A stretch of DNA of 64,000 nt from Abelmoschus esculentus (lineage: Eukaryota > Streptophyta > Magnoliopsida > Malvales > Malvaceae): contig JAUCBN010000006.1 of assembly GCA_035048815.1 (NCBI GenBank), forward strand, positions 23,699,001-23,763,000, in the 5' to 3' direction. Positions 12,384-21,638 of this stretch are shown here, in pieces. Position numbers and translations under genes: made by a program. The first letter of the stretch is position 1, and each line of letters starts with the position of its first letter. A model generated the notes under the pieces. The model searched no databases. It was not told the DNA's origin and saw only the letters and a list, made by a program, of their open reading frames with translations.

Positions 12384-12739
12384 GATTTATTTCGTTCTGG
12401 AAAAGTTCAATCAGACAGAAGAGACTAAACACAAGCATCAGTTTCTTCTTTCTTGTGCAGTAATGTTTCTATTTGGGGGAAGATTTCAGAGCATTCATTA
12501 TTTCTTACTAGTTCTTCTTCTTCCAATTCCCCTGTTCTTTTTTCGAACAAAAGATTTTGGTAGATATTGAGAAGAAAATAACTTGCCTACAAGTCTACCA
12601 TCAAGAAACTGATACATATAGAAATAACTTGTGCATTAAAGACCAAAGAAATAAGGTAAAACTAAGACACAAGCTGTTTATTTATTGTTAAATACATGCT
12701 GAATGTGCTTCTACCATATTCTTTCCATGCCTCATGAAC
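12384..12739. other. Intergenic, 3' flank of membrane-protein gene
   Basis: Includes the probable 3' UTR of the gene ending at 12383. It merges into sequence similar to the 3' flanks of the receptor-kinase copies (catalogue motif: gagtctacca then cagaaac, also seen at 18880 and 23210). No gene. Confidence 0.5.
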
Positions 12740-12983
12740 TCGTTCCAGGGTGAACGGCTTTTACTTGGAGTAGCAACAGCTAAAGCAGATACTGTGCCTT
12801 TGAACTCACACTTATGGTTAAGTCTGTGAATAAATATACGTGCATACAAATCGTGGCATCGGGGGCAGAATTACATCTGAAAATCCTTCCAAGATCTGTA
12901 CTACCTGACCCATTGATGGCCTTTAGATTTCATTATCCCTGGATACACCAGCAAGCTATGGTACAAATTCTGGAGAGCTCTTC

Positions 12984-13221
12984 TATTAAGAAATCAGAAA
13001 AACTGAAGAAGTGAAACTAGCTTTTGTTATTGATCAAATGACTTACTTTCATCAACCTTACACCATCGTTATTTATAACATTGCAGTACTCTAAAAACTA
13101 TCTAACAGAAGCAACTAACTAAAGACTAACTAAAGATTAACAACTTGAATTCAGTTAAAACTGATAACAACTCAGTAAGCTTCCAGCTAAGCTTTCCAGC
13201 TAAGGGAGATTACATTCAACA
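12984..13221 (-). repeat. Copia 3' LTR
   Basis: 238 bp, matching 16001-16239 except for one missing base. In element orientation it starts TGTTGAATG and ends CTTAATA, i.e. TG...TA rather than TG...CA. The stop codon of the polyprotein frame (13200-13202) lies inside it. Confidence 0.95.
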
Positions 13222-15599
13222 TGCTCCCTACTCTTTCCTTCCTCCACTTCAGTTATCTCGACAACACTCAACTTCCTTCGAAACAACCTGAAATAATCTT
13301 TGGACAACGCCTTAATTAAACCATCAGCGACCTGATGCTCAGATGGTACAAAATTGATTCTCAACTTCCCTGCTGCTACCTTCTCTCTTACAAAATGGAC
13401 ATCAAGCTCCACATGCTTAGTTTTTGAGTGATAAACTGGATTTTCACTCATAGCAATTGCTCCAGAATTATCACTCCATATGACAGGGATCCCAGTTATA
13501 TTTATGTTCATGTCTTTCAGCAGAGCATCCAACCAAGTAACATCAGAGGCCACATCTGCTAAACTTCTGTATTCCGTCTCTGTTGTGGAACGAGAAACCG
13601 TCTTTTGTTTCTTGGAGTCCCACATGACTAGGTTACCTCCCAGATAGACACAATTACCAAAAATGGATCTTCGATCATCTACACTTCCACCCCAATCAGC
13701 GTCTGCAAAAGCTACAAGCTGCAGTGGTGCTGCTACGTTTGTAAACCACAATCCATAGTCGAGTGTCCCATTCAAATACCTAAGAACCCTTTTTGCAGCA
13801 GACAGATGATGTTCGCACAGTGAATGCATGAATTGAGCTAACTTGTTTACACTGTATGTGATGTCCGGCCTTGTGTGACATACATACAACAACGACCCTA
13901 TGATGCTCCGATATTCCTTTACATCAATCAAGTGACTACCAGCATCCTTAACAAGCTTAAGACTCGATATCATAGGAGTAGGAGTAGGAGTGGCATTGAG
14001 CATGCCTGTTTTGCCAAGTAGCTCCATGACAAACTTCTTTTGGCTTAGAAACAATGAGCTGCCTACTTTGCGCACATCAATTCCCAAGAAGTAGCTCAAT
14101 TCTCCAAGATCTTTGAGAGAGAACTCCTTTGCCAAAGACTGAATCACATCCTCCACATCTTTGGTCGAGGTACCCGTAACTACAATATCATCAACATAAA
14201 CTAGCATGTATGTTACATGCAATTCTCCTTGCTTAACAAATAACGAAGTATCGGCCTGTGAACTTTTAAAACCAACACTAGTAAGATACTCTTTTAGCTT
14301 CGAATACCAGTTACGAGGGGCTTGTCGTAACCCATACAAGGCCTTTTGCAATTTGCACACTAACAACGAGCCATCTGTCGCATATTTCTCAAAGCCTTGA
14401 GGTTGGTCTATGAAAACATCTTCACTCAAGTCCCCATTCAAAAATGCGTTGTTGATATCCACTTGCCGGAGTGGCCAACCTTGTGTAGTTGCAAGCGTGA
14501 GAATCACATTAATCGTCGAAGCTTTCACAACTGGACTGAAAGTCTCCTGGAAATCATGTCCAGGTATTTGCGAGTACCCTTTCGCCACTAGTCGTGCTTT
14601 GTAACGCTGAATTGAGCCATCAGCATTCCTCTTTATCTTGAACAGCCACTTGCAGCCCACTGTGGAGTGTCCTTCAGGTAGAGAAACAAGACTCCAAGTG
14701 TTATTTCGAACAAGCGCATCAAACTCAGCTGTGACTGCCTCGGTCCAGTGGGGAGACAAGAAAGCTTCTTGAACTGTTGCTGGTTCAAGCTCTTCTAAGT
14801 GATGATGAGCAAGATAAGTTTTGGGTTTGAAAATTCCACACTTGCTCCTGGTCATCATGGGATGACTGGCTGTAGGAACTGATCGAGCCAGGGGAACCAC
14901 AGTTGGTTGTTCAATCTCCTCCTGAACCTCCCGAGCATTATTGGTATCAACCGAGTCAGTAACAGTACGACTCTCACCAAAACTAGCAGCACCATGTTCG
15001 ACATCATCATTGTTATTGTGACCATCACACGCAGAAGCTGAGGACCCTTCAGCATTTACATGAGTGTGCATGGACGACAAGTCATTAGCACATGCAGGAA
15101 CGGACACCTCTTCACTCTGGACGTTAGTGTTCACAGGCGAAGGCTCATTTTGGACACTAACTCGATCCATAGACACATTTCCAGCAGCTGGTGTAGCAGA
15201 TCGAGCCGAGGCGGCAACTGAGGAGGTGATAGAGGGTGATGAGCCAGAATCGACTTGCATCATCCTATGCGAAACACACACCCTTGTAGCACCAGGAACT
15301 ACCGGAAACTGTTTGCCAGGAACTGGAACATCTGCAGTAACTGATTCTGTATCTGCAACAGCAGAACCTGAGAAAGGAAAGCATTTTTCATCAAATAGCA
15401 CATGCCTGGAAATATAAATCGTGCCATCAGCCCCAAGACACTGATACCCTTTGTGTGTAGGACTGTAACCAAGAAAAGTACATGGTTGCGACCTATAGCT
15501 GAGTTTATGGTTTTGATAAGGTCGTAGGTGAGGAAGAAGACCTTTACTGATCGTGGAAAGCAACCACGAGGCCAACGCACTATCTTGAGCCATGAACAC
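13200..15599 (-). CDS. Copia polyprotein remnant: integrase C-terminus, reverse transcriptase, RNase H
   Basis: A 799-aa uninterrupted frame. The first about 20 residues are a gag piece, joined directly to the integrase C-terminal region (CTFLGYSPTHKGYQCL, YISRHVLFDE; residues about 38-75). A low-complexity linker follows (about 90-280). The copia-type reverse transcriptase starts near residue 290 (NTWSLVSLPEG) with the catalytic YVDDIVVTG at about 466. The RNase H part has FADADWGG near 633 and DNSGAIAMSENPVYHSKTKH near 720. The protease and the integrase DDE core are absent. The frame is intact despite the deletion, consistent with a deleted element copied as such. Confidence 0.9.
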   Translation of the reverse strand: MFMAQDSALASWLLSTISKGLLPHLRPYQNHKLSYRSQPCTFLGYSPTHKGYQCLGADGTIYISRHVLFDEKCFPFSGSAVADTESVTADVPVPGKQFPVVPGATRVCVSHRMMQVDSGSSPSITSSVAASARSATPAAGNVSMDRVSVQNEPSPVNTNVQSEEVSVPACANDLSSMHTHVNAEGSSASACDGHNNNDDVEHGAASFGESRTVTDSVDTNNAREVQEEIEQPTVVPLARSVPTASHPMMTRSKCGIFKPKTYLAHHHLEELEPATVQEAFLSPHWTEAVTAEFDALVRNNTWSLVSLPEGHSTVGCKWLFKIKRNADGSIQRYKARLVAKGYSQIPGHDFQETFSPVVKASTINVILTLATTQGWPLRQVDINNAFLNGDLSEDVFIDQPQGFEKYATDGSLLVCKLQKALYGLRQAPRNWYSKLKEYLTSVGFKSSQADTSLFVKQGELHVTYMLVYVDDIVVTGTSTKDVEDVIQSLAKEFSLKDLGELSYFLGIDVRKVGSSLFLSQKKFVMELLGKTGMLNATPTPTPMISSLKLVKDAGSHLIDVKEYRSIIGSLLYVCHTRPDITYSVNKLAQFMHSLCEHHLSAAKRVLRYLNGTLDYGLWFTNVAAPLQLVAFADADWGGSVDDRRSIFGNCVYLGGNLVMWDSKKQKTVSRSTTETEYRSLADVASDVTWLDALLKDMNINITGIPVIWSDNSGAIAMSENPVYHSKTKHVELDVHFVREKVAAGKLRINFVPSEHQVADGLIKALSKDYFRLFRRKLSVVEITEVEEGKSREHVECNLP

Positions 15600-15633
15600 C
15601 TCATATTCCTCATTGAATTCGACAGTACCATCA

Positions 15634-15825
15634 CTAAATTGTTTGAGGAGGTGGTCGAAGACTCACGGTGAGTAACCTCTCCAATCGATGACTGCGCACC
15701 GTGAGTAAAACTTGTTGCTTCCATAACAGGAAGTTCATTTCATCTAAGGTAATGTTGATCGTCTTGTTCGTGAAAACTTTTCCACTCTTGGGAAGTCCTC
15801 CAATGCTTGGCGTTGAAGTAGCCAT
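15634..15825 (-). pseudogene. Copia gag start, frameshifted
   Basis: The N-terminal gag segment (starts MATSTPSIGG, with LLWKQQVLL) stops after 63 codons at a TAG. The matching downstream gag sequence continues in another frame and runs into the 13200-15599 frame. The gag product is therefore broken and lacks the nucleocapsid region. Untranslated leader sequence of about 175 bp separates it from the 5' LTR. Confidence 0.8.
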
Positions 15826-16000
15826 AACAACAAACAGCGATCAAGAAACAAAAATATAAAAAGACACAAATCGTAAAGAACTGGAAAGCCAAACCAGAGA
15901 TTGATCAAACCAGAGATTACGCAGCACGTCAAGAAGTCTTGCTTCTGCAACTATACGCAACTTCAACAGCGGTCTCCAGAGATCTTGGCGGAAGATACCA

Positions 16001-16239
16001 TATTAAGAAATCAGAAAAACTGAAGAAGTGAAACTAGCTTTTGTTATTGATCAAATGACTTACTTTCATCAACCTTACACCATCGTTATTTATACACATT
16101 GCAGTACTCTAAAAACTATCTAACAGAAGCAACTAACTAAAGACTAACTAAAGATTAACAACTTGAATTCAGTTAAAACTGATAACAACTCAGTAAGCTT
16201 CCAGCTAAGCTTTCCAGCTAAGGGAGATTACATTCAACA
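16001..16239 (-). repeat. Copia 5' LTR
   Basis: 239 bp; pairs with 12984-13221. It is followed internally (lower coordinates) by the primer-binding site TGGTATC read on the minus strand, and outside by the TCTTC target duplication. Confidence 0.95.
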
Positions 16240-16549
16240 TCTTCCAGATTGGCATTTCCATTCAATCTGCTGTCTAGGAGTTTGAGGACTCTCGCGCCTT
16301 CAGGCACTTGTCTAGCTGCCCAAGCCGGAAAGGAAGTATCTTCTTTATCATTTGTGGGACTAGATTGTCATTTTTTCAAGTTGAGTGACTAAATTGTTAC
16401 TGAACATATATTAAGTGACATTTGGTGTACTCTACCCTTTTTGTTATTAAGAAGTCTGTGTACCACTTGGCAAAGTCGAAAAGGAAGTTGAAAGAAATCT
16501 TAATTACTGTAAACATTAGTTACTATTAAAATACTTTGTGATAGCAATT

Positions 16550-16566
16550 GCTGGAATAGCTCAGTT

Positions 16567-16599
<33 letters not shown>

Positions 16600-16623
16600 G
16601 AGATTCAAGCCCTCCTTCTAGCG
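16550..16623 (+). tRNA. tRNA-Asn (anticodon GTT), nuclear type, one damaged T-stem pair
   Basis: A 74-nt cloverleaf: acceptor GCTGGAA pairs with TTCTAGC (one G-T), discriminator G. The D arm is GCTC/GAGC, the anticodon stem TGTGG/CCACA with loop CTGTTAA, anticodon GTT, and the T loop TTCAAGC. The sequence is the nuclear rather than plastid tRNA-Asn type. The T stem reads GGAGA/CCTCC, so the normally invariant G53-C61 pair is A-C, which also alters the first base of the internal B box. It may be weakened or a recent pseudogene. No T-run terminator was found in the 20 bp after it; the first TTTTT run is at about 16648. Confidence 0.85.
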
Positions 16624-16659
16624 TTGTCTGTTAAGTAAACTCACCCTTTTTGTTATTCA

Positions 16660-17807
16660 GTCGTCCAAAACACACCCTCTAGGATCTGAACCACCTCCTG
16701 ACCCATTGATGGCCTGTGAGCTTCATCATCTTGCACACACCAACAAGGCACTTTACATATTCTTGATAGCTCGTCAATGGGGGCGTCTCCGTTTAACCAG
16801 GGGTCTAATAGGCTGAGGACATCGCCTTCATCGGTTATTACTCAAGCTACAGAAGTTGGGAAGAACCTAACCTTCCCTTCTTCACATTGTCCAGAGTTTC
16901 TTCTTCCGGACACAATCTCAAACAGCATCATTCCGTAGCTGTAGACATCGGCTTTAGCTGTAAGCAAGATAGCCTCTTGTAGTCTTGTCCCTCTCATAGT
17001 TGTTAGGACGATGGCGATAATCTTTGGCAGTCCATAATCTGCGACTTTGGGACGAAGTTCAGCATCCAAAAGAATGTTCTCCGGCTTGATGTCGCAATGA
17101 ATGATACAATCTCTACATTTCTCGTGAAGATAAGTTAAGCCTCTAGCCATGCCAAGTGCAGTCTGGTACCTTGTTTTCCAAGCCAGGGCTTTGGAATTTT
17201 CTTCATGGAAAAGATTGGCATCCAAAGAACCATTCGGCATGTAATCATAGACCAACAATTTCCTCGTACCTTCGGAGAAGAACCCACGAAGCCGGACTAG
17301 ATTAACATGTTGAACCGTCCGATCATGCTCACCTCCGTCCGAAATTGCTTCTCTCCTTGATTGATGCTCTCAAGCTGCTTCACAGCTATGATACTCGGAA
17401 TCCGGTAACGTTCATTTAAAAACAGAACCGAAGCCTCCTCCCCCGAGCTTTTCAGAAAAATTCTTCGTTGCAGTCTGTAAATCCCTATATCCGAAAGCTA
17501 GAAGTGAACCTTCAACTTTCGGATTCATCAGTCTCTGCCTCCTCCATCTCAAGATTACAAATATTACAAGACATAGTACTAGACCGACCGACCCTGCAAC
17601 AGCTCCGATATTGATCCCATTATTGTTCCTGGAACTTAGAAACTCAGATGCCGCTAATCGGATATATATAGTTTTGCCATTGCTACCATCTCCCGCATAT
17701 TGTTGCAGATCCAAGAGTTCTGTCATCCAAATTCTGCAACCATCACTATCATAAGCATAAGCAGTGAAATTGCAATACTCAAGGCAAAATGATTCACAAT
17801 CCAACAT
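16660..17807 (-). pseudogene. Receptor-kinase copy B: truncated, damaged kinase
   Basis: Two frames, 17807-17412 and 17258-16842, give the end of a PAN domain (LDCESFCLEYCNFTAYAYD), a transmembrane segment (AVAGSVGLVLCLVIFVIL), the glycine loop (KLGGGGFGSVFK) and a kinase core (HCDIKPENILLD). Between them the frame is broken around 17260-17410. DFG has become DYG. The activation segment after TTMRGT is scrambled and lacks the usual APEW. The lectin and S-locus parts are missing beyond 17807. Its glycine loop is more canonical than the intact gene's, so it descends from a different cluster member. Non-functional as a kinase. Confidence 0.85.
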
Positions 17808-17810
17808 ATT

Positions 17811-18850
17811 TCGAAGCTTATTAAAGCATTATTTATATATATTATTAAAGGGGTTTATGTTCGATTCTTGTTCGTTTTAAAATTTTATATTATGTTCACG
17901 TTCGTTTATTTATTTTGAAGGTGTTTTTATTTATTTAAGTGTTCGAGAACATGTTTACTTAAGTAATTATGAATATATTCATTTAATTGTCCATAAACAT
18001 GTTCATTTAAGTGTTCGTTTACACGTTTATTTATTTGTTCGTTTATTTATCAAAAAATATTAATTAAATTAACAATAAATAAAACATTTATTTTAACTTG
18101 AAGTTATATAACATCTTTAGCAACAACAGAAAGTAGTATTTAGATACACCTATTCGTTTTCATTCATTTATTAAACAAACATAATTTTTTTAATAAATAT
18201 TTTGTTTTAAGTCAATCCAAAGAACAAACAAACATAAACATTTTGTTTATATTCATTTATTTAATTTAACATAAACAAATATTATAAGAATGATTCGTTT
18301 ATTTTTCTTAAATTTAATTTAAATCTGATAATAAAATATAATTACATAAATAATTGACTTATGTTGAATTATCGATTTAAACGTAAATTATTTATTAGAG
18401 ACACACCAGAAAGACCGCCAATTATCGAACTAAACTTGTCATGTTTTTTCAGTCATGTAAGAAATTAAATTTGGACTCTGAACTTCAAATTCATGACCCA
18501 AAAAGAATGGAACTTAAAATTGACAATAAAATTCAGTTGAGGACCTAGAAATTCTGACCGTCAAAAATTAGAATAATGATTTTATGACCCTGTGCGTCAA
18601 CTGCAGTCAAGAGAAGGAATCGAGTTAAATTCAAGTAACGTTAAATTTGATTTAATTCGATAAGATTTTGAGTTGAGTATAAATTTGAATAATTTAATAA
18701 GTTCAAAAATTTTGAGTTCGATTCAGCTTGTTAAGAATTTGAGTCTAATTGAATCACGTGTTGTCGATCTTTGATCGTGTCGAACTCAAATAACTTCTGT
18801 CTCTTTCAAAGTTTTGAATTTAAGAATTTATATCATACGATAAAATAATA
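17811..18850. other. AT-rich spacer with fold-back-like repeat
   Basis: Positions about 17855-18310 contain repeated GTTCGTTTAT/GTTCATTTAA motifs on the left and their inverse (ATAAACAAA, AACATAAAC) on the right, suggesting a fold-back or MITE-like element. Positions 18640-18780 are GAGTT/TCGAGT-rich low-complexity sequence. No gene. Confidence 0.4.
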
Positions 18851-19142
18851 CATACCCACAAATAACATATCTGCTAAACCTACGAGTCTACCATACAGAA
18901 ACCAAAAAACTGAAACTTGTAAGAATTTTTTGATCAGACATTACCATAGAAAAATACATATATATCGGGACAAAGGCTACAGAATTGCTTGAGCATGAAA
19001 GGTAAACAACATAAGGCAAAACGAAGACATAAGCTATATATTTATTGCTAACTTCAGACATGTTAAATGTACTTTCAGTATACACTTTCCATGCCTCGGG
19101 GCTCATTCCACGATGAAAGGCTCTTACTTGGAGCAGCAAAAG

Positions 19143-21584
19143 CTAAAGCATGGCATGTGCATCTGAACTCATGCTTATGGTTGAGTCAGTAAACATAACT
19201 CTGTGCTCTTCTTCATGACTAATTTCTTGTAGAAATCTTGGAATTGGAGGGATGTTTACATCCAAAACTCCTTCTAGGATCTGAACTACCTGCCCCATTG
19301 ATGGCCTTTGGATTTCATGGTCTTGGATACACCAACATGCTGTTTTACAAATTCTGGAGACCTCTTCTAAGTTGGCATTTCCATTCAATCTGATGTCCAA
19401 GAGTTTGAGGAGATCCGTGCCTTCGTTCACTCGCCGAGCAACCCAAACCGGAAAGAATGTACCTTCTTCATCAGTTGTATGTTCAAAGTTTCTTCTTCCG
19501 GATACAAGTTCCAAAAGCAGCATTCCAAAGCTGTAGACATCAGCTTTGGGTGTTATAGCCACTCCAGAAATCCACTCTGGTGCAAGATAACCCACTGTCC
19601 CTCTCATGGTGGTTAGGACACGACTAAATTCTCGTCCTAGAAGCTTTGCTAGACCAAAATCTGCCAATTTTGGACAATTGTCAACATCTAAAAGAATGTT
19701 GTCTGGCTTGATGTCACAGTGAATGATACTGTCTACACAGTTCTCGTGGAGATAAGCCAAGCCTCTTGCTGAACCAAGAGCAATTTGGTATCTTGTTTTC
19801 CAATCTAGAGGCTCTGAATCTTTTGCATGGAAAAGATGTTTGTCCAAAGATCCTTTTGGCATGAATTCATATACCAACAACTTTCTTGAACCCTCAGAGC
19901 AGAATCCCCGAAGACAAACTAGATTAACATGGTTGATCTTCCCAATTGTACTGATTTCTGCACGCAATTGTTTCTCTCCCTGGTGGATGCTCTCAAGCTT
20001 CTTCACAGCTATAATACTTCCATTTGGCAAAGTCCCTTTGAAAATAGAACCGAAACTTCCTTTTCCCAGTTTTTCAGAGAAGTTCTTGGTTGCCTTCTCT
20101 AAATCTCTGTAACTAAAAGCTGCAAATGAGTGTGGACTTTTTTCTGGTTCCGTGGTGATAATTGTTCTCCTCCGCCCTTTCATGATTATTAACATGATAA
20201 TGCATAAAAGGAGTAGTCCTGCTGAAACCGCGACTACAACAACAATCACTCTTTTCTTATTTGTGGGACTAGATTCACTAGAAATATCAGAATCTGCCAC
20301 CTTGATATACAGAGTTATTCCCATAGCATCATCTTGTTCAAGTTGTTGCAGATTCAAGAGATCACCAATCCAAATCGAGCACCGATTGTTCTCAAAAGCA
20401 TAAGCTGTACAAGAGCAATTCTCTAGGCAAGTAGATTTGCATTCCAGGCTACTATTAGCTATCGTATTTTGTGGATGTTCAGGGAAACTTGGGTAACGGC
20501 TCTCTGAAAATCGGTCCTCCCCCCTTCCAGAACCAATACTAGCATTCCCGCACTGCAGTTTAGTCTTCCTTAGACAACCATCAGAAAAAATCTGCTGGTT
20601 CCAATTCTGTACAGAAGTTGGCCGGAAACCAGTCAAACAATTACAAAACGGAAGAGAATTCTCATTGCAGCTGCCGAAAGCTCCACAAAAAGCATAAAGC
20701 TTGCATTGTTGTCTCGGCTGCGACCAAAACAGATTCCATTGCTGGCTTCTTTCCAACCATGACAGTTGCTTAACCTGCCCCGAATAATCCATAAAGATTC
20801 GATATATGGTCCGAGGATTATAAAGAGAATAAGTAAAATAACTCTCGTTTTCATCCGAATGAAAGCTGAAGTTGTAGAGATTATTGAATCTCATTTCGGG
20901 AACCCCGCTGAAAAACATCGACCGTTCATTCCAAGGACCACTCGACCAGTACTGCCTAGTCCCATTCCACCGAATAATAAATGAATTGGTTCCAGCGGGA
21001 TCTAGCTCCAGAGAAAAGAGACCCGGAGCAGGATCTTCAGAATTTTTCCATGAAATAAGAAGCTGGCTTCGATTGGTTCGTTTATTCAAGCCAATCTTGC
21101 CACCAGGAAGCCATGTGTGTGTAGGATGATCGAAACTTTGCCACAAAGGTGCCGATGAATTCGGACCATCACGTAGGACAAGATTCCCAGTATCTTCAAG
21201 TACCGCCACTACAGAACTCGAGTTGCTTGAACTAATATTGGTGGACCAAATCTCTACTTGGGATCCGTTGATCAAAACTAAGTTACCATCAGATATTCTC
21301 AGTTCTGAAGATCGTATATCACGCACGGGTGTCTCTCTGTTGGCTACCCAAACCAGGGTCCGCTCAGAGATCTTCCCGTACCAGATGCCTATGTAGTAGT
21401 TGGAGTTTCCTGGTGAGAAGAAGCCCAGCACGAAGTTTCCACCCGATGAAACAATGGTTTGATCACCGGACAGAGACTGATTTTCCGAGATGGTGTCTGC
21501 TCCAAACGAGAGTTGGCAGTCGAAAGAAACCCACATGAAGATCAGAACGGAAAGTTTCAGCCACGGATTGTTCATGTTGTCCAT
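19143..21584 (-). CDS. G-type lectin S-receptor-like Ser/Thr kinase (At2g19130-like), intact copy C
   Basis: Plasma-membrane receptor kinase, 813 aa, single exon, ligand unknown. The start at 21584 (MDNMNNPWLKL) is preferred over upstream in-frame starts because the paralogue at 25815 starts at the same point. A signal peptide covers about residues 1-28. It is followed by a B-lectin domain (SSGGNFVLGFFSPGNS, YYIGIWYGKI, VWVANRETP), the S-locus glycoprotein region with its Cys cluster (CGAFGSCNENSLPFCNCLTG), and a PAN domain (ECKSTCLENCSCTAYAF). A transmembrane helix lies near 445-465. The kinase has KLGKGSFGSIFKG (about 505), IAVKK, HCDIKPDN (about 620, a non-RD kinase), DFG and GYLAPEWISG. 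All catalytic residues are present. It is the only complete member of the cluster. Confidence 0.92.
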   Translation of the reverse strand: MDNMNNPWLKLSVLIFMWVSFDCQLSFGADTISENQSLSGDQTIVSSGGNFVLGFFSPGNSNYYIGIWYGKISERTLVWVANRETPVRDIRSSELRISDGNLVLINGSQVEIWSTNISSSNSSSVVAVLEDTGNLVLRDGPNSSAPLWQSFDHPTHTWLPGGKIGLNKRTNRSQLLISWKNSEDPAPGLFSLELDPAGTNSFIIRWNGTRQYWSSGPWNERSMFFSGVPEMRFNNLYNFSFHSDENESYFTYSLYNPRTIYRIFMDYSGQVKQLSWLERSQQWNLFWSQPRQQCKLYAFCGAFGSCNENSLPFCNCLTGFRPTSVQNWNQQIFSDGCLRKTKLQCGNASIGSGRGEDRFSESRYPSFPEHPQNTIANSSLECKSTCLENCSCTAYAFENNRCSIWIGDLLNLQQLEQDDAMGITLYIKVADSDISSESSPTNKKRVIVVVVAVSAGLLLLCIIMLIIMKGRRRTIITTEPEKSPHSFAAFSYRDLEKATKNFSEKLGKGSFGSIFKGTLPNGSIIAVKKLESIHQGEKQLRAEISTIGKINHVNLVCLRGFCSEGSRKLLVYEFMPKGSLDKHLFHAKDSEPLDWKTRYQIALGSARGLAYLHENCVDSIIHCDIKPDNILLDVDNCPKLADFGLAKLLGREFSRVLTTMRGTVGYLAPEWISGVAITPKADVYSFGMLLLELVSGRRNFEHTTDEEGTFFPVWVARRVNEGTDLLKLLDIRLNGNANLEEVSRICKTACWCIQDHEIQRPSMGQVVQILEGVLDVNIPPIPRFLQEISHEEEHRVMFTDSTISMSSDAHAML

Positions 21585-21638
21585 GGCTGTAGCCTGCAAG
21601 ATGATTTTTGGCAAGGTGAAACAACACAGATACTTCAA

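Larger units (their letters stand above)
12984..16239 (-). mobile_element. Ty1-copia LTR retrotransposon, young, internally deleted
   Basis: A 3256-bp element in reverse orientation. LTRs are 12984-13221 and 16001-16239, flanked by direct TCTTC duplications (12979-12983, 16240-16244). The two LTRs differ by a single 1-bp indel (around 13077 versus 16095), so insertion is recent. A primer-binding site beginning TGGTATC (15994-16000) fits initiator-Met tRNA priming. The purine-rich stretch AAAGAGTAGGGAGCA (13222-13236) is a polypurine tract candidate. The internal region keeps a gag start, integrase C-terminus, reverse transcriptase and RNase H. Most of gag, the protease and the integrase core are gone. 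It must have depended on another element's proteins. Confidence 0.95.
12740..16360 (-). pseudogene. Receptor-kinase copy A: 3' fragment split by a copia insertion
   Basis: Positions 12740-12978 and 16245-16360 together match the last part of the intact kinase gene at 19143-21584: the GQVVQIL-type stretch, the C-terminal tail and 3' flank. The copia element at 12984-16239 interrupts it, flanked by the 5-bp duplication TCTTC. Removing the element and one TCTTC restores a continuous match to 19340-19400 of the intact gene. The rest of the kinase and the ectodomain are missing, so this was already a 3' relic when the element landed, or was truncated afterwards. Confidence 0.8.

Noticed and set aside
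16360..16440. TTTGTGGGACTAGATT match to the juxtamembrane region of the kinases near 20260
   Set aside because: The following bases fit a common GTGACTAAATTGTTAC-type repeat instead; too short to claim a kinase deletion junction.
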